DNA of 64,000 bases from positions 35,743 through 99,742 of the forward strand of contig JANTGM010000008.1 in the NCBI GenBank assembly GCA_024762925.1, given 5' to 3'. Below the pieces are notes generated by a model. It saw only the letters and a program-made list of their open reading frames with translations, was not told where the DNA came from and searched no databases. Numbering within the stretch: the stretch's first letter is position 1; each line of letters opens with the position of its first letter. A program made the position numbers and the translations under genes. Source of the stretch: Kofleriaceae bacterium (GTDB lineage: Bacteria > Myxococcota_A > Polyangia > Haliangiales > Haliangiaceae). Of the stretch, positions 44,910 to 55,957 are shown piece by piece.

Positions 44910-46493
44910 TTACTCGCTAAGGGGCTCAGCGCTGAGCACGGATTTGCCTGCTGGTGCGGCAATGCGATGGGGTGCAGCCTCGATCGTGCCGGCGCGCCAG
45001 CCTGGAGTGAATGCTCGGCTCGCCCCATCGCGCCACTGGCAAAGCTGCGCCTCAGGGCCACTATCGCGATGGTGCACGACCAGGTGAGTGAAGCAGCGCA
45101 GCAAACCGGGCTTGCCTGTGGGGACCCAGGTTCCGGTATTGAAGTACCAAGAGCCGTCATCGAGCTGCCGGGCGACAGGTTCGTGGGTGTGGCCAAAGGT
45201 CACAAACTTCGCGCCGACAATATCGAGGATGCGTTCGGAGTTGAGTTCCATGGTGGCGGTTGCATCCACTTCGCGACCACGACTTGACCAGAGACTGAGT
45301 CCTCCACCAACGACGCCGCCCACAACCACTCCAAGCAGTGCCAGTGCGCCATCAAAGAGAAGCAGCGAGAGAATCGCCAACATGATGCCAAGCCCCCAAA
45401 ACGCGAGTTTGTCGAGCATCAACACCGAAGCCAGTTTGCCAAACTGATTGACCACGGGCTTGCGTGAGAGATCATCGAGTTTGTTGATTTGCGGAAGCGG
45501 CATCTCCCAGGTTTCTGCGAGCGTGGCAAGGCGCTTTTCATGCGCGTCGCGAACTTTGCGGCCCGCTGGCCCACGTTTCGACTCTGCGCGCCAGACCGTG
45601 AGCAGCGTCCTGGCAAAGCTGTAGTACCCAAAGGCAAGTCGCATGCAGCCGCGCAGTCCAAGGCCGATTCCAAAGCGCACGTACCCGCTCATCGACCAAA
45701 GGTCCATGTTCTGAGCTTCGGCCTCTGCCACGTAGCTCGTCACGAAGCGAACGCCAGCGGAGTCGACGTTTGTAACAATCTCATCGCTGTCTGGTTGCCT
45801 AGGGTACAGCTGGTAGCGGAGCGAGCAGCACTCATCGTATTGGTGGCCGTGCTCCACCCATAGCACACCAGGCTCAGAAAAAAACCAAGGATGAAACGCC
45901 ACTCCTACTACGACTTCTTCTGGGGAAATCGCCCCCGGGCGTCTCGACTCCGGCATGCCTTTCCAAGCGGTAGCAAGACCTTCACAGAACGCATCTTGGG
46001 TGCCTTTCCAGTGAAACTCGGTGTCGTGGTTGCCAGAAATAATCTCAACGCGATTGCCGCGCGATAAAAAGCGCGCCATTGCCCGGAAGACCCCAAGGTG
46101 ACGCTTCACCACAGCCTGCATCTTTGCCACGGCCACCGATGGGGAGCGGCGAAGTCCGAACTCTTGCTCTTCCACTGAAGCTTTGTGGCCAGCGAAATCG
46201 GGGTGATCGGGGAAGATGGCAATCGAAACAAAATCGACCATGTCGCCGTTGATGATGAGTCTCCAGGGGCGCCCGTCCTCTCGGCGGCGGGCGTAGTAGC
46301 GGAGAAAGCCAATGAGTTGCCTCTCAACGATGTCGATGTGAAGCGTGTTGGCCTCACCAGCACTGGGCGAGAGGTCCTCACCCAAGTGCAAATCGCTGAT
46401 CACCAGCGTGTTGTATGTCCTCTCCTCGTCCTCATTGCAGGATTCGACGCCAACTTGAACGGCGTCAAGAGAACTGTGGTGGTTGTGGGACAT
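44910..46493 (-). CDS. Membrane-associated calcineurin-type metallophosphoesterase
   Basis: The five metal-binding motifs are readable: ISDLHLGE, NGDMVDF, SGNHDTEFH, VEHGHQYD and FGHTHEPVAR. Two hydrophobic helices near residues 370-410 (LAFWGLGIMLAILSLLLFDG and a Gly/Val-rich LALLGVVVGGVVGGGL) suggest membrane attachment between the catalytic segments. Family members hydrolyse phosphomonoesters or diesters (UDP-diacylglucosamine, nucleotides, serine-phosphoproteins). The substrate is unclear. It converges with the oxidoreductase gene across 18 bases. Confidence 0.85.
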   Translation of the reverse strand: MSHNHHSSLDAVQVGVESCNEDEERTYNTLVISDLHLGEDLSPSAGEANTLHIDIVERQLIGFLRYYARRREDGRPWRLIINGDMVDFVSIAIFPDHPDFAGHKASVEEQEFGLRRSPSVAVAKMQAVVKRHLGVFRAMARFLSRGNRVEIISGNHDTEFHWKGTQDAFCEGLATAWKGMPESRRPGAISPEEVVVGVAFHPWFFSEPGVLWVEHGHQYDECCSLRYQLYPRQPDSDEIVTNVDSAGVRFVTSYVAEAEAQNMDLWSMSGYVRFGIGLGLRGCMRLAFGYYSFARTLLTVWRAESKRGPAGRKVRDAHEKRLATLAETWEMPLPQINKLDDLSRKPVVNQFGKLASVLMLDKLAFWGLGIMLAILSLLLFDGALALLGVVVGGVVGGGLSLWSSRGREVDATATMELNSERILDIVGAKFVTFGHTHEPVARQLDDGSWYFNTGTWVPTGKPGLLRCFTHLVVHHRDSGPEAQLCQWRDGASRAFTPGWRAGTIEAAPHRIAAPAGKSVLSAEPLSE

Positions 46494-46549
46494 CGTAGCT
46501 AAGGTCTCGGCAAGTAAAGGCTAGATAGGTATTCTGCATGGCATGTCGC

Positions 46550-46601
46550 GCATGCGCAACCTCTTTCGCACCCATGCGTGCAAACTATTACGCATGCGAA
46601 C
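46550..46601. promoter_or_regulatory. Three spaced copies of a CATGCG-(N)-AAC motif
   Basis: CATGCGCAAC (46551-46560), CATGCGTGCAAAC (46573-46585) and CATGCGAAC (46593-46601) lie in the gap between the phosphoesterase and the Fe-S oxidoreductase. The starts are 22 and 20 bases apart, about two helical turns, so a regulator could bind all three on one face of the DNA. Position fits an operator for either divergent gene. The regulator is unknown. Confidence 0.45.
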
Positions 46602-46690
46602 TTTTCGTGTGAGCGCCATTACGATTCATGACGATCTCACAGGTGCATTATTGGCGCCTTGGCATTTTCTCCCGGGAATATCGCTGTGAT

Positions 46691-48826
<2,136 letters not shown>

Positions 48827-48849
48827 GTTGATGCGATCGGCCTGGCCCA

Positions 48850-48870
48850 GCGACCCAAAATTGGGGTCGC
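48850..48870 (+). terminator. Inverted repeat after the Fe-S oxidoreductase gene
   Basis: GCGACCC-AAAATT-GGGGTCGC, 24 bases after the stop codon, can form a stem of seven GC-rich pairs plus an A/T extension. It has no T-run, so it may be a weak or Rho-assisted terminator, or an mRNA 3'-end protecting hairpin, upstream of the next lipoprotein gene. Confidence 0.45.
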
Positions 48871-48898
48871 CGCTGCAGGCCTGATAGAATTGCCTCCT

Positions 48899-49297
48899 AT
48901 GCGAGCAAGAATTTTGGTTGCTCTGGCCCTCATGCCGCTGCCGCTTGCGGGTAGCTGTGGATTTGATGGTGCTGCCCCCGGTGTGCGAGGTGAATGCGCA
49001 ACCGCAATTGGCGAGCCTCTGTGTGAGGAGAGCCCCATTGAGTCGCCGGTCGACGCATGTTGGAAGCTTGTGCAGTGCGGTTCCATTCCCGTTGCCAACG
49101 AAGACGAAGAGAACTTCTTCGACTATGCCAATTGTCTCTCCCGCTTTGATCAGATCGGAGAGCATCGAAGCGAACTTTCGATGGCGTGCATCGCCGCCTC
49201 CACCTGTGACCAACTGCGCTTCGAAAATGGCCCAAACCGGCCTGGGAACTATTCTGAAGCGATGCCACCTTGCCTTGAGTACGGTGACCCAGAATGA
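48899..49297 (+). CDS. Small Cys-rich lipoprotein, unknown function
   Basis: ATG 48899 starts a lipoprotein signal (MRARILVALALMPLPLAGSC). The mature 110 residues contain several cysteines (CEES, DACWKLVQCGSI, NCLSRF, MACIAASTCDQL, PPCLEYG), probably in disulfides, so a periplasmic or surface location fits. The stop overlaps the start of the HEAT/barrel gene by four bases (ATGA), which strongly suggests the two proteins work together. No family recognised. Confidence 0.7.
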   Translation: MRARILVALALMPLPLAGSCGFDGAAPGVRGECATAIGEPLCEESPIESPVDACWKLVQCGSIPVANEDEENFFDYANCLSRFDQIGEHRSELSMACIAASTCDQLRFENGPNRPGNYSEAMPPCLEYGDPE

Positions 49298-51021
49298 GTC
49301 ACGTTTCCCTTCGTGCCTTCTTGTGCGTATCGCTCCTTGGCGGCGTGTTTCTCGCAACGGCAATCGTGGCCCCCTCCACCTCTTGGGCCCAAGAAGAGGA
49401 TCGGGTCGTAGACCTCATTGAGCTTGTCCGCAAGCGCCCTTCTGGCAAAGACCGCGATGCATGGCGCGATGAACGACGTGACGCCGCCCGCGAGCTCGGC
49501 ACGCTTGGCGATACCCGGGCTGTTCCAGTCCTTATCCAAATCGTCAAGACCGAGCAATTTGATGCTGTGGGGGAGATTGCGATCGTGTCCCTGGGCAAGC
49601 TTGGAGACGAGCAGGCAATTCCGGTTCTGCAAGAGGTGGCCAGCGACAGCTCGCGGGACCGCTTTGTGCGCAAGGCAGCCCGCTCGGCCCTAAAGAAGCT
49701 CGGCGCGAAGCCAGACTCCGACAGCGGCAATGACGATCCTAGCGATGAGACTGAGGGCGTTCTTGCGACAAGTGGCCTCGGGGCGGTTTCGGTCTCTGCT
49801 CCAACCTCTGCAGGATCCGTCAAGCTCGCCCCCGACTTTGGCGACGACATCTTGGCCGCCAGCGACCAGCTCACCTTTGGGGTCGGGGATGGCCAACTCG
49901 CCTACGACACCGTACGCAAGGAGGCTAGCTTCAATGGCCAGGCGGGCGCCCGCTACCTTCGCATCCGCGAGGGAAAGAGCATGGCCCTTCGTTACGAAGG
50001 ACGCGGTGACATCGTCAGCGGCTTTGTGAACTACGATGGCGAGGACTCAAGCTCTCGTCTTGCGACAGTCAATGTTGCAGGTGCAGCGCAAGCGCGCTTC
50101 TACGAAGGAAGCGGCCGCTTCTTTGGCATCGGGAGCGCCAGTGGAATTTTTGGACTTGACCACCTGCGCATCAATCGGCCCGGCGATGAGAACACCACTC
50201 GCAAGAACCTTTTCTCCGGTGAGCTGGACTTCTTTCTTGGGGCTGGCTACGGCCGTGTTCTCGACATTGGCGAAGCCTTGCGTGTACGCCGCATCGAGTC
50301 GGTCCTCAAAGGGCGAAAGCTCTTGGGCAGGCCCATCCGTCCCGACCTAGCAGAACGCATCATGCGCGCTTGGTGGCTACTCCGCAGCGAAATTGGATTT
50401 CACAATCGACTCGTCGCAACCGTGGCTCTGCTCCGCGAGGCAGGCGTTCTGTTGGGCGAGCCCGACTCGGGAACAAGTTATGCGATCCTACAAGTTCTTA
50501 GTGACGGCCAGCTCAGTCACCGAAAAGAAGGACTGCAGGTACACCTTGGGCTCGGAGAAAGCGTGCTTCTGCGCGACGACGACCTGGGACTCGAAGAAGG
50601 ACGCATTGAGACCGTCTCCTCTGTCGCTAGCTACGGGCGCCAAAACGTCTCGGGTGACAGTGAGGTGCGAGCTGAGGGCGTTGCGCGCTATCGAGTGCTG
50701 GCGGAGGATGGCGAGGCGAGCCCATGGGCCCTTCTCGGCACCGTGCACTGGCGCGACTACCACTATGGCAAGAACTACGATCCCATTGGGGCACTCGATC
50801 TGGGCGTCGACGCCGGAGCAAGTAAAGACGGCCAAGATGACTCGGAGTTGGCCACCCGTATCGGAGGCTCAATCGGCTGGCTTTGGATTCCCTCGAGGGC
50901 GAGCCGCTTCCGAGTTGCCGCAGAGGGCCGCCTTGAGGCCTCAGAGGTATTCTTAGGCGTCACCTTCGAGGGCCGCTACGGTCTTATCGACGCTGGCTAC
51001 GTTGGCGGCGGTAGCGAGTAG
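49294..51021 (+). CDS. Secreted HEAT-repeat protein with beta-rich outer-membrane-like domain
   Basis: A cleavable signal peptide (about residues 1-32, ending STSWAQ) is followed by HEAT-like helical repeats (ARELGTLGDTRAVPVLIQIV and IVSLGKLGDEQAIPVLQEVA), an Asp/Ser linker and a 390-residue beta-rich part with alternating aromatic/hydrophobic strands up to a FEGRYGLIDAGYVGGG end. The beta part could be an outer-membrane barrel or beta-sandwich. It is translationally coupled to the Cys-rich lipoprotein gene. HEAT repeats suggest a protein-binding scaffold. The exact function is unknown. Confidence 0.7.
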   Translation: MSHVSLRAFLCVSLLGGVFLATAIVAPSTSWAQEEDRVVDLIELVRKRPSGKDRDAWRDERRDAARELGTLGDTRAVPVLIQIVKTEQFDAVGEIAIVSLGKLGDEQAIPVLQEVASDSSRDRFVRKAARSALKKLGAKPDSDSGNDDPSDETEGVLATSGLGAVSVSAPTSAGSVKLAPDFGDDILAASDQLTFGVGDGQLAYDTVRKEASFNGQAGARYLRIREGKSMALRYEGRGDIVSGFVNYDGEDSSSRLATVNVAGAAQARFYEGSGRFFGIGSASGIFGLDHLRINRPGDENTTRKNLFSGELDFFLGAGYGRVLDIGEALRVRRIESVLKGRKLLGRPIRPDLAERIMRAWWLLRSEIGFHNRLVATVALLREAGVLLGEPDSGTSYAILQVLSDGQLSHRKEGLQVHLGLGESVLLRDDDLGLEEGRIETVSSVASYGRQNVSGDSEVRAEGVARYRVLAEDGEASPWALLGTVHWRDYHYGKNYDPIGALDLGVDAGASKDGQDDSELATRIGGSIGWLWIPSRASRFRVAAEGRLEASEVFLGVTFEGRYGLIDAGYVGGGSE

Positions 51022-51038
51022 GCTCAAAGCGAGTAGGC

Positions 51039-51632
51039 TCACGAACACACGTCTGGCAACAGGGCCTGCATTAGCGGACTCGCTTCATCGGCGCTCATGT
51101 GTAGCCCGCGTTCGATGTTGCGAATCCAGACCACAGTTCCCAGCGCGTGTACATCACCGACGCGGACCGCGACCTCAGCGTCGATTCGCATTGCATCGCG
51201 GTCAGCCTTGGCGAGTTCGAGGCAGCAACCCTCTTGGCTCACATTCACGATTCTCGCATCCACGGATTCCGAGCCCCATTGAGCGGCAATGTGACAATCA
51301 ACACCGAAGCGTGCATAGCGCCTTGGGGCCACGTTCTCGCTGTCGGCAAGCGCTTCAGAGAGCAGCATGTCGTGTGCCTCGCCAGAGCGAAAGGCGATGA
51401 TTGCTCGTTCACTATCGGGCTCTCGCTTCACCACCGTTCCGCGAAGTCGATACTGGCTCTCGCTAGAATCGATCGTTACTCGCAGCGACAACGGCTTGCC
51501 GACTTCAAAGCCTGGATCCGCAATGATGAGGCCGCCACCTGTGAGGTAGCCCCAGTACGAACTCAGTAGTTCGTCGCCGCTACTGAAACACACGTCAATC
51601 GCAACCTCGCCCCCCAGGCCCCCATCCTCCAT
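51039..51632 (-). CDS. PilZ domain protein
   Basis: 197 residues: a YcgR-like N-terminal segment (residues 5-95, LLSSYWGYLTGGGLIIADPG) and a C-terminal PilZ domain with the RxxxR motif (RRYAR in PRRYARFGVDCHIAAQW) and the N-x-S-x-x-G motif (NVSQEGCCLEL). It is predicted to bind cyclic di-GMP. It is separate from the first PilZ protein at 26427. It ends 17 bases from the convergent HEAT-barrel gene. Confidence 0.82.
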   Translation of the reverse strand: MEDGGLGGEVAIDVCFSSGDELLSSYWGYLTGGGLIIADPGFEVGKPLSLRVTIDSSESQYRLRGTVVKREPDSERAIIAFRSGEAHDMLLSEALADSENVAPRRYARFGVDCHIAAQWGSESVDARIVNVSQEGCCLELAKADRDAMRIDAEVAVRVGDVHALGTVVWIRNIERGLHMSADEASPLMQALLPDVCS

Positions 51633-51679
51633 GCAGCGAGGGTATCAATCGGGTAGCAAGACTTCCAAGGGCATTTGGA

Positions 51680-52543
51680 TTAACCCAGTGATTCACGCAC
51701 ATTGAGGTCAATCGTTTGAACAATTGCATCAAGGGGCAGATCGTTGGCATCTCGCCCAAAGGGCTCTTCAATCTCGACCCCAATCTCATCAATGCCGTAG
51801 AGCCCAAAGGCCACCACAGCGGCAGCAGCAGGCGCATACCACCCCATCGAACCGATCATGGTGAAGGGCGCGGTGAAACAAAAGATCGTGAGGAAGCTCT
51901 TGATGTGATGAGCGTAGGCAAACGGCACTGGCGTGCGAAGGATTCGCTCGCAGCCACTCCAAACGTCCACAAGGTTGCTCAGTGTCTGCTCAAGAGTTTG
52001 TAGCCGTACTTCCGGAAGAATGCCTGCGTTTGCTTCGGCCGTGAAGCGCTCTCCCAGCCAGCCAACGACTCGGAGTGGAGCCCCTTGCAGCTCGCGCAAC
52101 TCCTCGGCACGCTCCCCAACATACGGTCTTGCCGCTTCCACTGGGGACTCAGAGCGCAGAAAGGCAGAAAGAACGGCGCTGAAAGAAACAATCTCCGATG
52201 CAACCTCTTTCCGTCCTTGCGGACTACTGTACGGCAGATAGGAGGCACACTGGCGGGCAAGGTCACGACAGTTGCTAACAACCCCACCAATGAGAATGCG
52301 TCCCTCCCAGTAGCGGGCGTAGGAAGCATTGGTTCGGAAGACGAGAAGCAATCCGAGTGCAACGCCAACCATGGCGTGGGCGGTGCCCGGAATGGAGAGT
52401 TGAAGTGTTGTCTGATCCTGGAGAAGGATGAGGCCGACAGTGAGCAGGGCAACGGCGAGGGTCCGCCCAAGTACGCGAGGCAAGACGGTCCCACGAACCC
52501 GTAGTACTGTCGCCAACCAGTCTTGGGTCGGATACTCGATCAC
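51680..52543 (-). CDS. Bestrophin/UPF0187-type chloride channel-like membrane protein
   Basis: 287 residues with four hydrophobic segments: LAVALLTVGLILLQDQ, AMVGVALGLLLVFRTNASYA with the bestrophin-like RTNASYARYWEGR, SFLTIFCFTAPFTMIGSMGW and PAAAAVVAFGLYGIDEIGVE. The ending IEEPFGRDANDLPLD is the family's Ca-binding-loop-like signature. Members form anion channels. It starts with ATG 52543 and lies 47 bases downstream of the PilZ gene on the same strand, so it is the first gene of that pair. Confidence 0.88.
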   Translation of the reverse strand: MIEYPTQDWLATVLRVRGTVLPRVLGRTLAVALLTVGLILLQDQTTLQLSIPGTAHAMVGVALGLLLVFRTNASYARYWEGRILIGGVVSNCRDLARQCASYLPYSSPQGRKEVASEIVSFSAVLSAFLRSESPVEAARPYVGERAEELRELQGAPLRVVGWLGERFTAEANAGILPEVRLQTLEQTLSNLVDVWSGCERILRTPVPFAYAHHIKSFLTIFCFTAPFTMIGSMGWYAPAAAAVVAFGLYGIDEIGVEIEEPFGRDANDLPLDAIVQTIDLNVRESLG

Positions 52544-52854
52544 AACCTCATCGTATCGAGGGCCTGCAAGCCTGTGCCATGAGGCAGCGTGGAAATCGCA
52601 CCGTCCTTCTTAGCTGCCAGTCCGAATACTTCTTAGGGGGGTGGCGCGCTCCGCAGGGACAAGACTGGGAGGATGCACAATAGAGTGAGCGAAATTCAAG
52701 CTATGAGTGATGTGGGTTCAAGTGTCCCATCAGCAACCCAAGGAGCCATGCCCAGCTGGAGCCTCAGGTAACCATCATGCTCAAGCACCGCCCCAAACCA
52801 CCGCAACTACTGGCGATCACCCCTTTTTAGGAATTGGCCCACAGTTCGCATTAA
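52544..52854. other. Intergenic stretch, probable divergent promoter region
   Basis: 311 bases between the bestrophin and haem-lipoprotein genes, which point away from each other. It should contain both promoters. I see no ORF with RBS, no tRNA and no long inverted repeat. Confidence 0.5.
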
Positions 52855-54468
52855 ATGCAGAGCATGCGTTCTCTTGGAAAACTCTTCGCGATTCTCGCCC
52901 CCCTCGCCCTCGCCGCCCCCGTCCTTGCCACAGCAGCCTGTGGGTCCGACACAGGTCCAAGCAGCGACAGCTGCACTGGTGACAAGTGCGATGACCTCGA
53001 CCTTCCCGATTCTGAGATTCCCGACTCTGCCTGCGATGGTGTGATGCGCGATGTGAGTGGCCGAAGGAATGCGAAAGTCGCCGGTCGACTTCACGATCCG
53101 GTTGCCCAACTCCTTTGGCACAACACGGAGAGCTGCCCAACGACCTACCAAGACATTATGGCCAAGCTTCGCGAGGTCGACAACGATGGCTGCTCAGGTG
53201 AGCGTGATGGCATCAGGACACGTGTCGTGAGCGAGACTGCCCAACTCGCCGACGAGCCGACGAGCTATCGTCTAGTTACATCCCGTCGCTGTGGTGACCG
53301 TGCTGAACACGAAGTTCTCTTCTCCCTCTTTGGTGTTCGTGCTGGCGCAACCAGCCTGCCAGAGACGGTCGAGCTGATTGCCTTTGACAAGTCGGAGGGT
53401 GTCTTCAACTACTACGAAGCCGGCCCTGGTGAGATTTCCTTCTTTGGCAACTCACGCGACATGAAGAAAGGTTCTGAGGGCAACACCCGACGCTGCGCTC
53501 AGTGTCACACCGGTGGCGGCCTCATTATGAAGGAACTCGATACGCCTTGGATGCACTGGGAAGGCCACACCGACACTCCTGGCGCAGCTGACCTGGTGTC
53601 TGCACATCCGGATCTTGGAACCAAAGCAAGCGGCTCCAACATGGAGAGCGTTGTCAAAGCTGGCAACCGTGAATGGAATGAAGCACGTGTCGACTTCCTT
53701 CTCGAGCAAGGCACACTGCGTGACGTTCTAGAGCCACTCTTCTGCACGGTCGAGGTCAACATCGACAATGGCAGCGACTTCCCAACCACAAAGATGGACA
53801 GCTTCTCGGCGGACTCTCTCCTCGACCCACACCTCAAGGGCTTTGGCTTCCTGGATATTGAGAATCAAGACTATCTCGACCAGATGGAGGAGAATGGCCA
53901 GGAAGTTCCTGGTATGGGAGCTGCTGATACCCTCTTCGCCTACGCTTTCATCGAGCGTGCGCATGCCGACAATAACTTTGTCGACGCCCTCATTTCTCGC
54001 AAGATCATCACAGAAGAATTCGCAAAGGACGTGCTTGCTGTCGACTTCACCCGCCCCATCTTCTCAAGCGACCGCTGTGACCTGTTGCAGCAAATGCCAA
54101 CCGAGCGCGCCAAAGATGCAACTGCCGAAGAGCTAACCGACTCGGTGATTGCTGCCCTCGCCGGGGCTGAAGGTGGCACACCAGCCGGAGACCTTCTGGC
54201 CAATCTTGAAGCCGAAGGTGGCCACAATGACATTGTCGACGCGTTCATGGAGTCTTGCGAGGGACTGACTTCGAAACAGCGCACCGAGCGCATGATGCGC
54301 ATCCAATCTCTCAATCGCACCAAGGCTCGAGAGCTCCACGTCTTCGAATTCCCGCAGACGCTTCCCACTGACAACCTTCGCGTCAACGAAGACTCTCGCC
54401 TTGACCCAACCAACTGTGAGCTCACCAACGACTACGTGAGCATCCAAACAGCGGCTGCTCAAGAGTAA
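52855..54468 (+). CDS. Lipoprotein with single CxxCH haem-binding motif
   Basis: The N-terminal signal (MRSLGKLFAILAPLALAA, then TAACGSD lipobox) suggests lipid anchoring. A Ser/Cys/Asp-rich linker (SDSCTGDKCDDLD) is followed by a mostly helical 490-residue domain with one cytochrome c motif, RRCAQCHTGG, near residue 217. There are no further haem motifs, so it is a mono-haem protein or an atypical c-type fold. Start is 52855 or Met at 52864. A perfect terminator follows the gene. It might work in extracellular or periplasmic redox chemistry with the membrane Fe-S oxidoreductase, but this is speculation. Confidence 0.8.
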   Translation: MQSMRSLGKLFAILAPLALAAPVLATAACGSDTGPSSDSCTGDKCDDLDLPDSEIPDSACDGVMRDVSGRRNAKVAGRLHDPVAQLLWHNTESCPTTYQDIMAKLREVDNDGCSGERDGIRTRVVSETAQLADEPTSYRLVTSRRCGDRAEHEVLFSLFGVRAGATSLPETVELIAFDKSEGVFNYYEAGPGEISFFGNSRDMKKGSEGNTRRCAQCHTGGGLIMKELDTPWMHWEGHTDTPGAADLVSAHPDLGTKASGSNMESVVKAGNREWNEARVDFLLEQGTLRDVLEPLFCTVEVNIDNGSDFPTTKMDSFSADSLLDPHLKGFGFLDIENQDYLDQMEENGQEVPGMGAADTLFAYAFIERAHADNNFVDALISRKIITEEFAKDVLAVDFTRPIFSSDRCDLLQQMPTERAKDATAEELTDSVIAALAGAEGGTPAGDLLANLEAEGGHNDIVDAFMESCEGLTSKQRTERMMRIQSLNRTKARELHVFEFPQTLPTDNLRVNEDSRLDPTNCELTNDYVSIQTAAAQE

Positions 54469-54489
54469 TCACTCCATCGCAACCAGGAG

Positions 54490-54517
54490 AAAGGCACGCA
54501 GAAGCGTGCCTTTTGCC
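54490..54517 (+). terminator. Rho-independent terminator after the haem lipoprotein gene
   Basis: AAAGGCACGC-AGAA-GCGTGCCTTT gives a perfect 10-base stem with a four-base loop and ends in TTTTG. It starts 22 bases after the stop codon. Confidence 0.88.
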
Positions 54518-54580
54518 GTTTCGGCTGAATCTGGCATCACCCGTCTAATGCAGGCTAACGCACCAGCCCTTACCGTCGAG

Positions 54581-55174
54581 TTAGTCCACCAAGACCGGCC
54601 GGCCTGCCCGAAGCGCCTCGCAGAACTTTTCTGAGTCGATGCGTCCCTCACGATAGAGCAATTCATGCGGGATTCTCCTGCCGTAGTCCGCGCATGAGAC
54701 ATCGTAGCCATCCGGCGTACCTTCCTCATCTCCACAGATCCAAACAGCATCACATTCAAACTGGAGGACGTTGTCGATGCTGTCGTTAATAACGTATGGG
54801 CACTGAACCTGATCGGCACGAAGTCTGGCCCCGCTCACTTCTGTATGAATCAGATATCGAATCTTCGCCGATCCAAGTACAACTTCCGCATCATCAGCGA
54901 CTCGGAGCAGCTCTGCGGTGGCCTCTTTGCGAACAAAGAGGTTCTTATCAGTATCATCAGCTTCAATCGCCTCATCTGTGGTCAAGTTGCCTTCAACTGC
55001 GATGAGTAGAACGTCCTTGTCCTCTCCCACCATTTCTCGAACCATCTCCCAAAGGTCACCTTTCACGTGCAGGTCGCCCTGTGCAACGGCAACCTCCCCC
55101 TCAAAAATCTCCTCATTGACGAAGGCACTCTGAAGCCGGCCTCCAAAAATCTTGTTGGCCTCCTCAAAGGGCAT
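54581..55174 (-). CDS. Unknown protein with GDLxVxGDL-like beta-repeat segment
   Basis: The start ATG 55174 overlaps the stop of the upstream frame (TGATG), favouring MPFEEANKIFGG over the earlier in-frame Met at 55216. Its N-terminal part contains GEVAVAQGDLHVKGDL and LLIAVEGNLTTDEAIEADD, which look like short beta-helix turns, and later EVSGARLRADQVQ. Such segments occur in immunity-like and polymer-forming proteins, but I cannot name a family. It lies in a patch with ankyrin and LRR genes, typical companions of polymorphic-toxin immunity sets. Confidence 0.6.
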   Translation of the reverse strand: MPFEEANKIFGGRLQSAFVNEEIFEGEVAVAQGDLHVKGDLWEMVREMVGEDKDVLLIAVEGNLTTDEAIEADDTDKNLFVRKEATAELLRVADDAEVVLGSAKIRYLIHTEVSGARLRADQVQCPYVINDSIDNVLQFECDAVWICGDEEGTPDGYDVSCADYGRRIPHELLYREGRIDSEKFCEALRAGRPVLVD

Positions 55175-55446
55175 CAATTGAAGCGGTAGTTCATTCCATA
55201 CAGATTGCTCATCCACATGACGATCTTACCGGAGACGCTCGGAGATGACTTGCCTGGCGCGCTGAGATACCCATACAGGTGTGCAACGCTGTGGTGTCCT
55301 GAAGGATCCGCTGGATTCAACCTCGCCAATCGTATGAAGCGGCCCATTCCCAACACAATGCTCGAGCCGACAACCTCAGAACCGCCCGTGGCGCGGCGCT
55401 GTGGCGGATGCATGAGTGCGGGGAGTCCATACGCGACCGGAACCAT
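55174..55446 (-). CDS. Possible small protein coupled to the next gene
   Basis: Reading from ATG 55446 gives 91 residues (MVPVAYGLPALMHPPQRRAT, GGSEVVGSSIVLGMGRFIRL and ending LYGMNYRFN). The stop overlaps the downstream start (TGATG), which argues for real translation. The SD is weak (GAG). It may instead be the C-terminal remnant of a longer gene cut by the IS3 event. The opposite strand is also open here, which lowers confidence. Confidence 0.35.
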   Translation of the reverse strand: MVPVAYGLPALMHPPQRRATGGSEVVGSSIVLGMGRFIRLARLNPADPSGHHSVAHLYGYLSAPGKSSPSVSGKIVMWMSNLYGMNYRFN

Positions 55447-55525
55447 TCTCAATGGCGAAGTCTGTGTTTGGCGGTGAGTGGATCCCCCTTGGGGATAGCA
55501 ACGATCTTCTCTAACACCGCTCGGC

Positions 55526-55957
55526 CTAGTTGGCGGAGTCTTTGAGGACCTTCTCAATCGCCGCGATCATTCCCAGTCCGCCCTCCTCTTTGGCAACGTC
55601 GTGGCAGCTCTTGCCACGCGAGTTTGTTGCAAGTGGATCCGCGCCCTGGTCCAGAAGGAACCGAACTCCGTCGGAGTAAAAACTCTTGATGGCCAGGTGA
55701 AGTGCCGTGTTGCCGAACCGATCTGAGTCGCCTACGTTGGAACCGGCATCAAGTAGTTGTCTGAGCGTTGCGAGAGGGGCTCGACGTTGTGCGGCAATCC
55801 CGACAGCCGGTCCCATATACCTCGAGACTCCGTTTGCATTGGCTCCTGCCGCGACTAGCATTGGATAGTAGCTGCTACGAGAAATACCGAGAAGCTTGCA
55901 GGTGTCGACGATAGGCAAGATGCCTTGTCCCGCATCAATAATTTCTTGGGCGCTCAT
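55526..55957 (-). CDS. Chimera: IS3 orfB N-terminus fused to ankyrin-repeat protein
   Basis: Residues 1-31 (MSAQEIIDAGQGILPIVDTC, then KLLGISRSSYY) are the start of an IS3-family OrfB, with its typical C-LLG-SRSxYY motif, and start with an ATGA overlap on orfA as in a normal IS3 element. From residue 32 the frame continues without break into ankyrin-type repeats (PMLVAAGANANG, APLATLRQLLDAGSNVGDSD, GNTALHLAIKSF, LLDQGADPLATNSRGKSCHD). No catalytic DDE remains. So a deletion or recombination joined the IS orfB start in frame to the 3' part of an ankyrin gene. Confidence 0.8.
   Translation of the reverse strand: MSAQEIIDAGQGILPIVDTCKLLGISRSSYYPMLVAAGANANGVSRYMGPAVGIAAQRRAPLATLRQLLDAGSNVGDSDRFGNTALHLAIKSFYSDGVRFLLDQGADPLATNSRGKSCHDVAKEEGGLGMIAAIEKVLKDSAN

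Noticed and set aside
44880..44915. CAGCTAGCG direct repeat between two convergent genes
   Set aside because: It repeats but does not form a strong hairpin with a T-run, so I do not call a terminator.
55205..55477. Plus-strand frame of 90 residues opposite the small gene at 55174-55446
   Set aside because: Looks random, no SD, and the minus strand has a translational-coupling signature instead.
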